Positions 1 to 6,480 of a stretch of DNA of 7,617 nt are shown piece after piece. Where the stretch lies: assembly GCA_020793555.1 (NCBI GenBank), contig DQIO01000215.1, forward strand, positions 1 to 7,617, in the 5' to 3' direction. Every line of letters begins with the position of its first letter. Position 1 is the first letter of the stretch. Source of the stretch: Methanosarcinaceae archaeon (GTDB lineage: Archaea; Halobacteriota; Methanosarcinia; Methanosarcinales; Methanosarcinaceae). The notes under the pieces were generated by a model. It saw only the letters and a list, made by a program, of their open reading frames with translations, ran no database searches and was not told where the DNA came from. The position numbers and the translations under genes were made by a program.

Positions 1-93
1 CAAAAACAGTATCAGGAAAAATGTTTAAAATTTGTATATACCTGCGGAAAGTGCGCCTTATTGCAAGAGCAACAAAAAAATGTATCTTGTAAC

Positions 94-101
94 CTACTTC
101 A
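94..101. repeat. Left copy of 8-bp direct repeat (target-site duplication)
   Basis: CTACTTCA abuts the left end of the MITE-like element and is repeated exactly at 240-247. One further C on the left side also matches, so the duplication can be read as 8 or 9 bases. Confidence 0.65.
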
Positions 102-239
102 GGCACTGTCCCATTTTCCAGTTATTTTTAAGACGCTGATTTACGCTGATTTACGCTGATTTAAGGTTGCATCTGCGTTAATCAGCGTAAATCTGCGTCT
201 AATATAATTGTTGAAATCACTGGATATTGGAATTGTGCC
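102..239. mobile_element. MITE-like non-autonomous element, 138 bp, with 8-bp target duplication
   Basis: The outer 29 bases of the two ends match in 21 positions as an inverted repeat, both beginning GGCAC and sharing TCCAGT at positions 16-21. Inside these, arms 131-153 and 178-200 are complementary at 21 of 23 positions, so the whole element can fold back on itself. The left arm is built from three tandem 10-base units ending in ACGCTGAT. The octamer CTACTTCA lies immediately outside both ends (94-101 and 240-247), as expected for a target-site duplication. No transposase is encoded, so mobility would depend on an enzyme in trans. The GG-start and 8-bp duplication are compatible with several insertion-sequence families, including IS6, but the family cannot be assigned here. 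The core words resemble dispersed intergenic repeats common in many genomes; that is from general memory, not shown here. Confidence 0.72.
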
Positions 240-247
240 CTACTTCA
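240..247. repeat. Right copy of 8-bp direct repeat (target-site duplication)
   Basis: CTACTTCA abuts the right end of the element and is identical to 94-101. The exact match on both sides of a near-palindrome is the main sign that the element arrived by transposition. Confidence 0.65.
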
Positions 248-249
248 TA

Positions 250-262
250 TAAAAAGTCAAAA
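250..262 (-). terminator. Possible T-rich terminator of the ATPase gene
   Basis: Read on the minus strand, two T runs (TTTTGACTTTTTA) start 19 bases after the stop codon of the ATPase gene. Archaeal transcription often ends at oligo-T tracts without a hairpin. The evidence is the tract and its position only. Confidence 0.35.
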
Positions 263-281
263 GTTTCGGAATCATACAGTA

Positions 282-1700
282 TTAAATATCGCATGAAAGC
301 ACAAGTTCCTCAAGTGTGAAAATATAAACACCCTGGTCTTTTGCAAACTTCACTGCTGCGGTGGTAAATCCACTTTTAGACACTACGACGTAATGGTTTG
401 TTCGTTCCTTATTATTCCATACCACATGATCGGATTTTTGGATCAGGTCCTCAATTGTCTTTTTGTTAAGCATTTTATTTTGCCATTTACATTCACAAAA
501 AAGAATCGCATCGTTTTGTTCATTCAGGGCAACGATATCGATCTCTTTTTCTTTATGCCACCATTTTCCCCATTTAGTGAAAAGCGGCAATCTGCCTGAG
601 AAAGATAGGTTCTGCAACAATTCACGTGTAACATCTTCGAATATCAGGCCCAGATACATATTAAAATCATCTTTGACCATATCCATTACAATATCAGACT
701 TTCCAATCTCTATTAATGATGAATTTGGATAAATATACTTGAACCAGAATCTGAAAAAGTAGTCCTGCAACACATAATTTCCAACCCGCGTGGATCTTTC
801 TTTTGGTAGTGTAATCGGTATGTTCCTTCTCAGTATACTCAGTTCCGTCAGCCGTGATATGTAAGCATACAGTTTATTTGTTGGCACTCCTGAAAAGTGA
901 GAAATATCAGTGAACGTATTCTTGCCCATTGCAACTGCTTTTAAGATGGAAAAGTAGTTCGTGAAATCTTTCAGTTCTTCCATTAGAAGGAATTTTGCTT
1001 CCTTGTAGAGAAATGAATCCTTATCCATTAGGCCATTTAAGATATTAGCATTTAGGGTCTTTTTTGTATCAAATTCCTCTACATAACGAGGTATACCGCC
1101 CAACACCGCGTATGCACCCATTATATCTTTTTGGGACCAGCTTTTGAATAGTTCTTTAAAATCAAGAAAAGTAAATGGTTGGAGATGTATTTGGCCTGTA
1201 CGCCGTCCGTATATTGGGCTTGAGTATGACAGGGCTATCTTTTCCATCATGGATATACTTGAACCGCACAAAATGAGTTTAAAGTCCATACCCTTCCATT
1301 TCTCATCCCAATAATACTGGAGTATTGAAATGAAGGCAGGATTGCTTTTATGAATGTAAGGCAGTTCATCGAATACAAGAACCATGCTCTCTTTTTCTAT
1401 GAGCCTTGTAAGGTAGTCAAAGAACGCATGCCAGCTGTCGAGTGGGTTGTTCTTGAGGAAGTCATCGTCAAGTGTGAGTCCCGCAATTCTTGAATACAAA
1501 GCTGCCAACTGTTTTTCTTTCTGGAGTTCTCCAAGCAGATAGAGGGTTTTACCCTCTGCATGGGATAGGGATTGTTTTATGAGTTCGGTTTTCCCAACCC
1601 GCCGCCTGCCATATATTATTATCAGTTCGGATGACCCTGATGAGTACTTTTCTTTAAGAAAACCTAATTCCTTCTTGCGGTCCGTGAACGGGATTTTCAT
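282..1700 (-). CDS. Archaeal ATPase (AAA-type, ATPase_2) with C-terminal DUF234 nuclease-like domain
   Basis: A 472-residue cytoplasmic P-loop NTPase. Walker A is GRRRVGKT at residues 31-38, Walker B is VLVFDE at 107-112, and a sensor-like strand LILCGSS lies at 142-148. The YGRRTGQ segment near 164-170 is typical of this archaeal ATPase family. Residues about 250-295 look like a winged helix, and the C-terminus matches the DUF234 type. Within it, D388, E403 and K405 (EIDIV then ECKW) fit the PD-(D/E)XK nuclease pattern. The length is usual for the family and both lobes look intact. The ATG start has no good Shine-Dalgarno site, but an AT-rich box at 1723-1730 suggests a leaderless mRNA. The family is abundant in archaea, its cellular role is unresolved, and nuclease activity is inferred from residues only. 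It stands alone between two non-coding gaps, one of which holds the MITE-like element. Confidence 0.9.
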   Translation of the reverse strand: MKIPFTDRKKELGFLKEKYSSGSSELIIIYGRRRVGKTELIKQSLSHAEGKTLYLLGELQKEKQLAALYSRIAGLTLDDDFLKNNPLDSWHAFFDYLTRLIEKESMVLVFDELPYIHKSNPAFISILQYYWDEKWKGMDFKLILCGSSISMMEKIALSYSSPIYGRRTGQIHLQPFTFLDFKELFKSWSQKDIMGAYAVLGGIPRYVEEFDTKKTLNANILNGLMDKDSFLYKEAKFLLMEELKDFTNYFSILKAVAMGKNTFTDISHFSGVPTNKLYAYISRLTELSILRRNIPITLPKERSTRVGNYVLQDYFFRFWFKYIYPNSSLIEIGKSDIVMDMVKDDFNMYLGLIFEDVTRELLQNLSFSGRLPLFTKWGKWWHKEKEIDIVALNEQNDAILFCECKWQNKMLNKKTIEDLIQKSDHVVWNNKERTNHYVVVSKSGFTTAAVKFAKDQGVYIFTLEELVLSCDI

Positions 1701-1722
1701 ATTGGAGTATTAGTTTATGTTG

Positions 1723-1730
1723 TTTTAAGT
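1723..1730 (-). promoter_or_regulatory. Possible TATA box of the ATPase gene
   Basis: The minus strand reads ACTTAAAA, centred about 27 bases before the ATG at 1700. That is the right spacing for an archaeal TATA box driving a leaderless transcript. A small inverted repeat, ATAAG at 1743-1747 and CTTAT at 1752-1756, lies just upstream. Confidence 0.35.
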
Positions 1731-1900
1731 ATTGCGGATAACATAAGATGACTTATCATAATTTGGATTCTGTTATTATTTAATGGTACATGTTCAGCTT
1801 CAAACAGGATGTGAATGAGGCTTTTTCTATTTAACATTAGGACAAATATCCACCACATAGACACAGAGTTTGTGTATAATACTGTCTCTATACCCCTCTG

Positions 1901-1946
1901 CGCCCGCGTCGAGAATGATCTTGGGGTTGTGACTGCGACGTGCGCG
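1901..1946. repeat. GC-rich imperfect hairpin 1
   Basis: Arms 1901-1911 and 1936-1946 pair at 9 Watson-Crick positions plus one G-T, with one C-C mismatch. The loop is 24 bases. It lies 82-127 bases beyond the stop of the minus-strand lipoprotein gene. It could be part of a 3' UTR, a small RNA, or an eroded repeat. Confidence 0.5.
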
Positions 1947-1965
1947 GAGTTGAATATTTTCGACA

Positions 1966-1990
1966 GGCGAGCGATTAATGGGCGCTCGCC
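1966..1990. repeat. GC-rich perfect hairpin 2 (possible 3' end structure)
   Basis: GGCGAGCG at 1966-1973 pairs perfectly with CGCTCGCC at 1983-1990 around a 9-base loop. It lies 38-62 bases after the stop codon of the lipoprotein gene. No T-run follows on either strand, so it is not a typical intrinsic terminator. It may stabilise the transcript end or belong to an RNA structure together with hairpin 1. Confidence 0.5.
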
Positions 1991-2027
1991 GATTGTGGAT
2001 GCGGGGGCTGTTTTAGTCATCAATACA

Positions 2028-2903
2028 TTATCCACGGATTTTAGCCCTGATGAATAAAATTCCACCAACGATCACAGTTAGGAATATGACTATCGGAAGA
2101 GTATATCCAACAAACACGATCAATCCAGCCACACTGGAAATAAAACCATTCACCGAATCAGACAATGCATCCCGCAGACCCCATGACTGAGTGATTGGTC
2201 TTGGTTCACTCACACTCACAGTTATTGTCGAAAAATCGACCTTATCATCCAGATACTTCAACCTGCCAGTCATGCTTTCGATCTCACCACGAACACGACC
2301 AAGTTCCCACTCGACATCCAGAACCTCTTCCACAGTTGTCGTCATGTTCAATATTTCCACAAGACGTTCTTCCTGCCGTTCAAGATTTTCAAGGCGGGCA
2401 CTAAGATCAATATACTCCTCTGTGACATCTCTGCCGCTTATGCTCTTTGATGTAACCTCACCAAGCATCTCGATCTCACCTATAACCGAAATGAAACCAT
2501 CCTTTGGCACCCTTATAGTAGCATAGCCCTCTTTTTGGTCACCCTCATAGTAACTATTATACACCGATGAACTTGAAACAAAGCCACCAACCTCCTGTGT
2601 AATACTAATTATCTCATCTATCGCAGCTGCAGCATCATCAACTTTGATAGATATATCAGCAGTTGATATCACCTTTCTCTCAACCGATTCTGAATCTTCA
2701 ACCAGTTCATCGTATGAATTATCCGAAAACCCCGCTTCTGTCGCATATGCACTTTCAGATTCGTATAAAATTCGTTCAGGTATGGCAGTATCATAAGCAA
2801 CAGACTTCGTTTGTGCACTTTTATCACTGCCAACTAGACAGCCGGATGCCAGTATTCCAAACACCAAAAAAATCAAAACAAATACACTATATGTTCGCCT
2901 CAT
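2028..2903 (-). CDS. DUF4349 domain lipoprotein with C-terminal membrane helix
   Basis: An envelope protein of unknown function with a DUF4349 core. Residue numbers here count from an upstream ATG at 2936. A signal segment (about 16-30) ends in the lipobox ASGC, with the lipidated cysteine at 33. A Ser/Glu-rich linker follows, then an alpha/beta part from about 87 (RKVISTADISIKV), a charged coiled-coil-like stretch (about 172-232), and a hydrophobic helix (about 268-297) followed by RAKIRG. This suggests a protein anchored at both ends with its bulk outside the cell. I prefer the ATG at 2903 (residue 12) because GGAG at 2913-2916 lies 9 bases upstream. The ATG at 2936 has no such site and sits inside an operator-like palindrome, directly after an in-frame stop. 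No partner gene is nearby. The family assignment is from sequence pattern and memory. Confidence 0.85.
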   Translation of the reverse strand: MRRTYSVFVLIFLVFGILASGCLVGSDKSAQTKSVAYDTAIPERILYESESAYATEAGFSDNSYDELVEDSESVERKVISTADISIKVDDAAAAIDEIISITQEVGGFVSSSSVYNSYYEGDQKEGYATIRVPKDGFISVIGEIEMLGEVTSKSISGRDVTEEYIDLSARLENLERQEERLVEILNMTTTVEEVLDVEWELGRVRGEIESMTGRLKYLDDKVDFSTITVSVSEPRPITQSWGLRDALSDSVNGFISSVAGLIVFVGYTLPIVIFLTVIVGGILFIRAKIRG

Positions 2904-2933
2904 ATCAACACGCTCCATCGCTTGATCAAATGA

Positions 2934-2955
2934 CATTCAATTGAATGACATTCAA
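2934..2955. promoter_or_regulatory. Operator-like array of three alternating half-sites
   Basis: The half-site CATTCAA occurs at 2934-2940, inverted as TTGAATG at 2941-2947, and again direct at 2949-2955. The first pair forms a perfect 14-base palindrome, and the second pair forms a palindrome around a single base. The array covers the transcription start predicted from the TATA box at 2972-2981, which is where an archaeal repressor would act. Confidence 0.5.
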
Positions 2956-2971
2956 TAATACAAATCAACAA

Positions 2972-2981
2972 ACATATAAAA
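2972..2981 (-). promoter_or_regulatory. TATA box for the DUF4349 lipoprotein gene
   Basis: The minus strand reads TTTTATATGT, a good archaeal TATA box. Transcription would start near 2950, leaving a leader of about 47 bases before the preferred ATG at 2903. This fits a Shine-Dalgarno-led gene and suggests it is transcribed separately from the nrd operon upstream. Confidence 0.5.
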
Positions 2982-2994
2982 GACATCTCTAAGC

Positions 2995-3010
2995 TTCGAA
3001 TCTATTCGAA
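2995..3010. repeat. Paired TTCGAA palindromes
   Basis: TTCGAA occurs at 2995-3000 and 3005-3010, separated by four bases, just after the nrdG stop and 14 bases beyond the TATA box of the lipoprotein gene. It can form a 6-bp hairpin. It may be a transcript-end structure for nrdG or an upstream binding site; the sequence does not decide. Confidence 0.35.
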
Positions 3011-3011
3011 C

Positions 3012-3791
3012 CTAAAACTTAACCTTCTCATTGCCGTAATCCTTTACCCTAATCCAGATATTGTCCCAAAACTCATGCGCATGCCCTGCAAGTTCCAGAA
3101 TCTCATCCCTGTCAAAAGGCACCACATTGCGCATACTCTCACGCATTGAATTTTCAGGAAGACCTTGCTGGATAACATAACAAACCTCCTCATCAGTAAC
3201 ATGCCTGGCAACCCATCTCGCAATCATGGAAATGTCATCAGCACTGCCAATAAGTCTCCGTATCACAGTAGTCCTGATCTCAAGTTCAACATCGCTCGCA
3301 GCAACAATATCAACCGTTCTCGTCACCCGATCCACGATCTCTTCCGGTGTACCAACCACACCCTCAAACTCTCCATATCCTACAACCCTGCCATACAACT
3401 CCACGTCATCCGGTGGTGCTTTTACATCAATGAAAATCTTATCAACTAACCCTTTCGCGATCAGTTCAGCCGTATGCTCCGGATAAAAACCATTGGTATG
3501 AACACCTACAAGCAGACCATTCTTTTTAGCAAATGCCGCAAGATGTTTCAGTGCACCTATCTGCATGAAAGGCTCGCCTCCTGAAAACAGGACACTGCTT
3601 ATGAAAGGTTTTGATTTAATGATATCCTTCTCGATCTCTGCTGCATCAATAATATCAGGCTCTGACAAATACTCATAATTGTGACAATACGGACACCTAT
3701 ATGGACAAGCCCTGAAAAAAATAGAGATTGACACCCTGGTGTGCCAATCAACAGTCGAGATAGGGATTGTCGCCCCATAATTTACTTTCAT
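3012..3791 (-). CDS. nrdG: Anaerobic ribonucleotide reductase activating enzyme (radical SAM)
   Basis: This enzyme uses a [4Fe-4S] cluster and S-adenosylmethionine to generate the glycyl radical on NrdD under anoxic conditions. The cluster motif is CPYRCPYC, with cysteines 29, 33 and 36, and the SAM-contacting GGEP lies at 71-74. The protein has 259 residues, longer than the E. coli enzyme of about 154. It has the fuller radical-SAM barrel of the archaeal/NrdG2 type and ends in a charged KVKF tail. It lies 33 bases after nrdD on the same strand and is evidently last in the nrdHDG operon. The ATG at 3791 has only a weak site (AGGGA) upstream, so translational coupling to nrdD is likely. The assignment rests on the motif set and on direct linkage to nrdD. 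A generic radical-SAM activase is the only serious alternative. Confidence 0.93.
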   Translation of the reverse strand: MKVNYGATIPISTVDWHTRVSISIFFRACPYRCPYCHNYEYLSEPDIIDAAEIEKDIIKSKPFISSVLFSGGEPFMQIGALKHLAAFAKKNGLLVGVHTNGFYPEHTAELIAKGLVDKIFIDVKAPPDDVELYGRVVGYGEFEGVVGTPEEIVDRVTRTVDIVAASDVELEIRTTVIRRLIGSADDISMIARWVARHVTDEEVCYVIQQGLPENSMRESMRNVVPFDRDEILELAGHAHEFWDNIWIRVKDYGNEKVKF

Positions 3792-3824
3792 TCAATCCCT
3801 TATGTAAAACTTTTAATTTCAATT

Positions 3825-6128
3825 TTAAGTCATGTCAGCCGCACTATATCGCATGCGATCTTTCAGTTCCTGCTTCTTTGCCGCATTCCAGCCATCCACA
3901 GCCTGAATATAACCGGTCACCCTTGAAAGATGCTCTATATTATCGGAACCGCAGTTTGAACATACTTCTTTTAGTCCGGATTCAACATGGAAATCATTCA
4001 TACACACAGTCATGTCTTTTGTGAACGCAAAGTATCCGACCTGTGTATTCTTTGCAATATTCATCGCAAATTCCTTAAGACCCTTTGAATCGGGATGCCC
4101 TTCGCCCATCCAGATATGAAGGATGTTTCCGCCATCCACGATCGGGAAGAACACATGCTCAGTATTGATCCTGTCAATGATCGAAACATTCGCACCGGGA
4201 GGCACATGAGTCCCATTGGTATAATAAACCGGCAAGTCACGAGTTTCCTTTACCTGTCTTTTTGCACCCTCAATATCGCCTTTGATAACCGCTTCAGCAT
4301 ACTCTGCAAACTCGGCATGCAAAAGATCGGACACTGCAAACCTCTGGCATGTCGTTTCAGCAGGAGTTCTTGCAAGAGCAATCTCAATATCATACTTCTG
4401 GCCCAATTCACGCGCATACATCTCCATCTCGGTCATTGCACGGATCGCGAGTTTGAAAGCATCCCTGGATTCATGCATCTGCGCACCTGTGTGATGCTGT
4501 ACAAGTTCATTAAGACCAATAATACCAATCGTATAAACAAGAGCATCCAGGTCCACAGCAATCTCACCGCGCTTACCTGTGATCGGATCCTTTGGCTGCT
4601 GGGTCGCAAACGGCATCCTGCCGCTTTTTATGATATTATCCATCCAGTAACGCTTGGTCTTGAACACGTCAATTGTCTGGTCCATCATGTGTTTAAGCTC
4701 TGCGAACAGGAGGGCATCGTCTCCTTTTGCACGATATGCAGCCCTCGGGCAATTAATTGAAACAACCTGCCATGAACCCATGGAGAAGTGCATCCCATCC
4801 TTGAAATAAAGCTTATCATCAAAATGTGAATCATCTTCAGCATTGGCAGAGAACTGGTAAGCACAGCACTGGTAACAGGAGATACCCTCACCTGCGCCCC
4901 TGTATGCCGGCAACTGATTATCGAAATACGGTGTACCGTACTTTGCAGCAAGATCAAATGACAGGGTATAGAGTTCGTCATAAGTCGGAAGTTCAGGGTT
5001 TGCACGGTTGAAATTCTCATCTTCCTTCATAAAATCAGGCTCGATAGAGATTTCAGGTTTCGGGAAATTGAATGGTTTGCCCCAATAATCTCCCTGCATC
5101 ATAACATTCATCAAACCTTTAAACCCGAGTCTCACTTCACGCTCAAACTCGCTATAGGTGCGAAGTTCAGCCTGTTCCCCATTCCATACACGCCCCTTGT
5201 AAACAACAGGCTTGTCCTTCCAGAGTTTTGGAACTCCTGGTGACAATTGTACCGAAGAGAAAACAAGCTGACCACCTCTGGCAACCATCATCTGAGTCAT
5301 CTCGTAGACGAACATCTGCATGAGTTGCTCGATCTCAAGATACTCCATCCCCTCAAAGTATGGAGCCATAAAAGTAAGGAAATTATAGAACCCCTGCCCG
5401 CCTGCAAAGTTCGTCTGCGCGCTTCCAAGTGCCTTGACCGCATGCAGTACAGCAACCTCTGCCTTCATTGCCGGACCTGCTACACTTGCTTTTGTTCCTG
5501 AACCATCGGGCATGAGTCCGTAGTATAGGAAATACCTAAGATCCCAGTCCTGACAGAACGCGCGGGTCCCTAGATATTCAAGGTCGTGAATATGAATATC
5601 ACCATTTAAGTGAAGGTCGGCAAGTTTTGGAGGCAATAGAAGCAAGTACTGTTCTTTGGAAATCTTATCCGCTTTCTTCTTGTGGGATGTTTCTGCATTT
5701 TCCTGCAGGTTGGCATTATCTTTTGCCTCAAATCCTGTACCTATATCTATCCTGTATGCATCATATACAGGAGTACCAACACGCGTCGAGATGTTACGCC
5801 ACTCAACGTGTCCGCGCTCAAGAAGTACAATATTAACGATCTCACGAACCAATGGGCCTGACAGGAATTTTAAGTCCATGCCGCGAATTCGTTTTTCTGT
5901 TTCTTTTGCGATCTCTTTTGCCTGTTCTCTTGTAATTGCCGGCTTGCCATAGAATTGCTCGCTAAGTACGGTTTCCTTTACAAGTTGTTCCACAACTACA
6001 TTCTTGTCCCAATCGACCATGTGCCCATCTGTTGTGCGCACCTTGGGCATGATTGAGATCGATTGCCCGTCAAGTGTTTTTTGCACAGCATGGTGCTCTG
6101 TGAATGGATCATTTTCCCCTTTGCTCAT
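3825..6128 (-). CDS. nrdD: Anaerobic (class III) ribonucleoside-triphosphate reductase
   Basis: Catalytic subunit converting ribonucleotides to deoxyribonucleotides with a glycyl radical; 767 residues, apparently complete. An ATP-cone-like regulatory domain spans about 27-120. The core includes GDIHIHDLEYLG (176-187), then C192, where the thiyl-radical cysteine is expected. A cysteine cluster C418, C421, C422 lies where a second active-site cysteine is expected. The C-terminus carries CSNCG (723-727) and RVTGYI, with Gly739 as the predicted radical glycine. The zinc-site region has C709, H714, C723 and C726 rather than two clear CxxC pairs. Two GGAG sites (6138-6141, 6145-6148) precede the ATG. 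It is middle gene of nrdH-nrdD-nrdG. This matches the methanogen subtype described in Methanosarcina barkeri, which takes electrons from NrdH rather than formate. Residue roles are inferred by position, not by alignment. Confidence 0.96.
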   Translation of the reverse strand: MSKGENDPFTEHHAVQKTLDGQSISIMPKVRTTDGHMVDWDKNVVVEQLVKETVLSEQFYGKPAITREQAKEIAKETEKRIRGMDLKFLSGPLVREIVNIVLLERGHVEWRNISTRVGTPVYDAYRIDIGTGFEAKDNANLQENAETSHKKKADKISKEQYLLLLPPKLADLHLNGDIHIHDLEYLGTRAFCQDWDLRYFLYYGLMPDGSGTKASVAGPAMKAEVAVLHAVKALGSAQTNFAGGQGFYNFLTFMAPYFEGMEYLEIEQLMQMFVYEMTQMMVARGGQLVFSSVQLSPGVPKLWKDKPVVYKGRVWNGEQAELRTYSEFEREVRLGFKGLMNVMMQGDYWGKPFNFPKPEISIEPDFMKEDENFNRANPELPTYDELYTLSFDLAAKYGTPYFDNQLPAYRGAGEGISCYQCCAYQFSANAEDDSHFDDKLYFKDGMHFSMGSWQVVSINCPRAAYRAKGDDALLFAELKHMMDQTIDVFKTKRYWMDNIIKSGRMPFATQQPKDPITGKRGEIAVDLDALVYTIGIIGLNELVQHHTGAQMHESRDAFKLAIRAMTEMEMYARELGQKYDIEIALARTPAETTCQRFAVSDLLHAEFAEYAEAVIKGDIEGAKRQVKETRDLPVYYTNGTHVPPGANVSIIDRINTEHVFFPIVDGGNILHIWMGEGHPDSKGLKEFAMNIAKNTQVGYFAFTKDMTVCMNDFHVESGLKEVCSNCGSDNIEHLSRVTGYIQAVDGWNAAKKQELKDRMRYSAADMT

Positions 6129-6169
6129 ATTTCCCGTCTCCTTTCTCCTTTATAGTATAATTGTAAAAT

Positions 6170-6421
6170 CTACAAGATATCACTCAGTGCGTCGAGATTC
6201 ACTTCATTTCCATTAAAAAGTGCCTCATACTCCAAAAAGTCATCATCGATCTGCAAAACCGGTGCTGTTACCGTAAATACACCATTTACCCGTAATTCTG
6301 TCAATGACTCTGCAGTGGACATATCAGCCACATCAAAGGACACATTATTTGATTTCAATACCTTTTTCAGTTGCTCGCATTTCGGGCAAGTTTGGGTTGT
6401 GTATACTATGATTCCAGACAT
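6170..6421 (-). CDS. nrdH: NrdH-type redoxin (thioredoxin/glutaredoxin fold) for the reductase
   Basis: A small soluble dithiol protein, 83 residues from the preferred start. It has the opening strand GIIVYTTQT, the redox motif CPKC at residues 12-15, and a TAPVLQIDD segment that resembles the cis-proline TxPxxxI loop of the fold. It would pass electrons to the active-site disulfide of NrdD. In Methanosarcina barkeri the NrdH from the RNR operon is reduced by a ferredoxin disulfide reductase; no such reductase gene is seen here. It is first in the operon, 41 bases ahead of nrdD. I choose the ATG at 6421 because AGGTG (6428-6432) lies 6 bases upstream. A GTG at 6430 would add MQI, but it overlaps that site and has none of its own. 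That longer form could be read only from a leaderless transcript. Confidence 0.9.
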   Translation of the reverse strand: MSGIIVYTTQTCPKCEQLKKVLKSNNVSFDVADMSTAESLTELRVNGVFTVTAPVLQIDDDFLEYEALFNGNEVNLDALSDIL

Positions 6422-6480
6422 TATTTGCACCTTTTAAGTTAGATAATTATTTTTAAAATAATGAACCACAAAAGGAGGGA

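Larger units (their letters stand above)
1701..2027. other. 327-bp non-coding gap with a structured GC-rich part
   Basis: Open frames exist on both strands here (plus 1815-2057, minus 1715-2068), but they overlap each other, lack recognisable domains and run into the neighbouring gene, so I do not call them. The left part (1701-1890) is AT-rich and holds the ATPase promoter. The right part (about 1895-2010) is much richer in GC than its surroundings and contains the two hairpins listed separately. The lipoprotein gene ends at 2028, so this stretch is its 3' region on the minus strand. Confidence 0.6.

Noticed and set aside
1..159. Open frames running in from the window edge: plus frame 1 to a stop at 157-159, and a minus frame across 1-120
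   Set aside because: Both strands are open over the same short stretch, no domain is recognisable, and the plus frame runs into the MITE-like element. The true neighbour gene, if any, is outside the window.
133..162. Three 10-bp tandem copies as a CRISPR-like array
   Set aside because: The units are directly adjacent without spacers and form one arm of a foldback element, so this is not a CRISPR.
1815..2057. 80-codon plus ORF in the same gap
   Set aside because: It has no ribosome site and no recognisable fold, and it ends inside the opposite-strand lipoprotein gene.
1715..2068. 117-codon minus ORF in the gap after the ATPase
   Set aside because: It overlaps the end of the DUF4349 gene in another frame, covers the hairpins, and competes with an 80-codon plus frame. 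It looks like a chance reading of a GC-rich repeat-like stretch.
4095..4760. 221-codon plus ORF antisense to nrdD
   Set aside because: It is a shadow frame of a strongly conserved gene on the other strand, with a composition typical of antisense translation.
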